Assembly: GCF_019654915.1 (NCBI RefSeq)
Contig: NZ_BPET01000021.1
Span: forward strand, 1 to 64,000
Direction of reading: 5' to 3'
DNA length: 64,000 nt
Source: Shewanella sp. MBTL60-007
GTDB taxonomy: Bacteria; Pseudomonadota; Gammaproteobacteria; Enterobacterales; Shewanellaceae
Below the pieces are notes generated by a model. That model was not told where the DNA came from. It was given only the letters and a program-made list of their open reading frames with translations, and made no database searches. Numbering within the stretch: the stretch's first letter is position 1; every line of letters begins with the position of its first letter. Made by a program: the position numbers and the translations under genes. Positions 62,454 to 64,000 of the stretch are shown piece after piece.

Positions 62454-63138
62454 TGGCCAGCTTAAACAGAGGTTGATTTGGCAGCGTGGCGGTATGAGTA
62501 CGCTGTCTTTACTGTTGATGTTTCTGTTAAGTGTTGCCACATTTGTTTTTGGTTCGCTGTATTTTGAGCAGGTACACAAGGTTAAGTCGCTATCTGCTGA
62601 GGTAAAACAGTTAAAACAGAGCCAAGTTTTACTCATGGTGCCAGATGAACAAGCTGAGGTGATGGCTAATTGGATGGCGAATAACCCTCACTTTGTGCAG
62701 TCTTTTGTCGATAAGGCTAAGCAGGGGGAGTCGACGGTTTTACCTATTGGTCCTGGGGTTGAGCAAAAGCCTTTAAATCAGGAATTGCGCGCTAAGTCTA
62801 ATGGCTTGATGATACCTGAATCTGGACAGGCTCAAGAGCATAAACAAGAGTCTGAAACCCGTAATAAGCTTATCGCGACTAATGCTAATCCAGCCTCAAG
62901 TGGGGGGGGAGCCTCGAATAGCACAGCAAAACAGGAGTTGATAAAGCCTTCTAAAAATAACAAGGTGACATCGACAGCGACACCTGAGCAGGAAAAAACC
63001 ACTTCTAAAGTGGACGTAAATATGAGTAATCATCGCCCGCAGAAGCAAATAACACTGACCGAAACTGCTGAAGGTGTAAAGCTCATCAGTTTACCTCACG
63101 GTGGGATCCGAGTAACAACTAGAGAGCCTGATAACTAA
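62446..63138 (+). CDS. Membrane-anchored protein of the chemotaxis locus (unknown function)
   Basis: A 230-residue protein with a basic N-terminus, one membrane segment at about 20-42 ([20 protein letters not shown]), a short coiled coil ([20 protein letters not shown]), then a long, polar, probably disordered tail ending in a small basic motif ([18 protein letters not shown]). It overlaps cheB and comes just before the ParA-like gene. Proteins of this form occur at this place in Shewanella chemotaxis loci and are annotated only by location. A scaffold for polar arrays is possible but is inference. Confidence 0.8.
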   Translation: MANGQLKQRLIWQRGGMSTLSLLLMFLLSVATFVFGSLYFEQVHKVKSLSAEVKQLKQSQVLLMVPDEQAEVMANWMANNPHFVQSFVDKAKQGESTVLPIGPGVEQKPLNQELRAKSNGLMIPESGQAQEHKQESETRNKLIATNANPASSGGGASNSTAKQELIKPSKNNKVTSTATPEQEKTTSKVDVNMSNHRPQKQITLTETAEGVKLISLPHGGIRVTTREPDN

Positions 63139-63229
63139 TTATGCTTCTAGCTCCTTGGTGAACAGGTATATCATTCCTATGATAATCGTTGGCGCCATTT
63201 AATTAGCAGTGAAAGCCTGAGGAGGTTTT

Positions 63230-64000
63230 TTGAAAATCTGGACCATAGCAAACCAAAAAGGCGGAGTGGGTAAAACAACTACTGTTGCCAGTCTTGCTGG
63301 TGCGTTTGTAAAACGTGGTCAGCGGGTATTAATGGTTGATACGGATCCTCATGCATCCTTGGGTTATTACCTAGGGATAGACTGCGAACAACTGCCTTGT
63401 TCACTGTATGATCTATTTTTAGGCCATAAGAGCCTAACATTGGAGACAGTGAAGACACATATCGTACCAACTAATGTACAAGGGTTAGATCTGATGCCTT
63501 CAACCATGGCGCTTGCGACACTGGATCGCAGCCTAGGCCATGAAGAGGGGATGGGACTGATCTTAAAGAAGGCATTAAAGCTTATCGAGGAAGAGTACGA
63601 TGTCGTACTTATCGATTGCCCTCCTGTGCTTGGCGTGTTGATGGTCAATGCGTTAGCCGCTAGTGAACATATTATTGTGCCCGTACAGACAGAGTTCCTC
63701 GCCATAAAAGGGCTAGATCGTATGGTGAAAACCATGTTGCTTATGGGACGGTCTAAAAAAATAAATTACAGCTACACCATAGTGCCAACCATGTATGATA
63801 AACGCACTCGCGCTGCCTCGGCAGCGTTAAAGCAGCTTAATGAAGATTATAACCAAGAGTTATGGCAGGAGGTTATTCCTGTTGATACTAAATTTAGAGA
63901 CGCCAGTTTGAGCCATTTACCCGCTTCACATTATGCGCCAAGTAGCCGTGGTGTGAAGGCCTATAATCGATTACTCGATGATCTGCTTGCGAAGGATCTG
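63230..64000 (+). CDS. parC: ParA-like ATPase ParC (chemotaxis array positioning), C-terminus off window
   Basis: The frame starts at TTG 63230 with GAGGAGG upstream and is still open at the window end (257 codons, nearly full length). Deviant Walker A ANQKGGVGKTTTVASLAGAF, Walker A' VDTDPHASLG and Walker B YDVVLIDCPPVLG mark a ParA/Soj ATPase. In Vibrio the ParA homologue in this position (ParC) brings chemotaxis arrays to the pole, with ParP and CheW encoded next. The function is inferred from this context. Confidence 0.88.
   Translation, partial: MKIWTIANQKGGVGKTTTVASLAGAFVKRGQRVLMVDTDPHASLGYYLGIDCEQLPCSLYDLFLGHKSLTLETVKTHIVPTNVQGLDLMPSTMALATLDRSLGHEEGMGLILKKALKLIEEEYDVVLIDCPPVLGVLMVNALAASEHIIVPVQTEFLAIKGLDRMVKTMLLMGRSKKINYSYTIVPTMYDKRTRAASAALKQLNEDYNQELWQEVIPVDTKFRDASLSHLPASHYAPSSRGVKAYNRLLDDLLAKDL

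Overview
ORGANISM. The window looks like a gamma-proteobacterial chromosome with a single polar-type flagellar and chemotaxis cluster, most probably Shewanella. The order flgT / flgOP / flgNMA / cheV-cheR / flgBCDEFGHIJKL / flagellins / flaG-fliD-(flaI)-fliS / flrABC / fliEFGHIJKLMNOPQR-flhB / flhA-flhF-flhG-fliA-cheYZAB-parC is that of the Shewanella/Vibrio polar system, with FlrA/FlrBC and the FlhF/FlhG pole-placement pair. The genus is inferred from gene order and protein character; no database was searched. REGION 1 (1-7753, all leftward): an accessory island next to a tRNA-Arg(CCU) gene. It carries a four-gene operon (MBL-fold hydrolase, trypsin-like protease with a C-terminal extension, ABC-3C middle component 1, SMC/RecF-like ABC ATPase cut by the window edge) that fits an ABC-three-component (ABC-3C) conflict system. 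Beside it is a small replicon-like module: AlpA-type HTH, one-TM protein, 96-aa protein and an HUH rolling-circle replication endonuclease, plus a 286-aa orphan next to the tRNA. No integrase is visible in the window. REGION 2 (8018-15110): flgT diverges from flgOP, flgAMN runs leftward, and cheV and cheR run rightward. REGION 3 (15275-33276): rod, hook, ring and filament genes, with two flagellin paralogues that are mosaics of each other. REGION 4 (33588-38524): the master regulator FlrA and the FlrB/FlrC two-component pair. REGION 5 (39314-57775): basal body, switch, export apparatus, FlhF, FlhG and sigma-28. REGION 6 (57837-64000): cheY, cheZ, cheA, cheB, a membrane-anchored protein and a ParA-like ParC cut by the window end. 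REGULATION. I find nine sigma-54-type (GG-N10-GC) sites ahead of flgT, flgA, flgB, flgF, flagellin 1, flrB, fliE, fliK and flhA, and three sigma-28 sites ahead of flgOP, flgMN and flagellin 2. This matches the FlrA, then FlrBC/sigma-54, then FliA/sigma-28 cascade encoded in the same window. REPEATS. Five gaps between transcription units (10.5-11.3, 18.4-18.8, 28.1-28.9, 35.0-36.0 and 38.5-39.2 kb) are filled with one mosaic repeat family built of mini-hairpins with GAA or GCA triloops. They also hold tandem units of about 170 bp, REP-like GTAG foldbacks and a 15-bp minisatellite behind flrA. MAIN LEADS: the ABC-3C operon on the replicon-like island, the GNA-triloop repeat family, the flagellin mosaic, and a short CheY-docking-like motif shared by CheA (three copies), CheZ and FliM.
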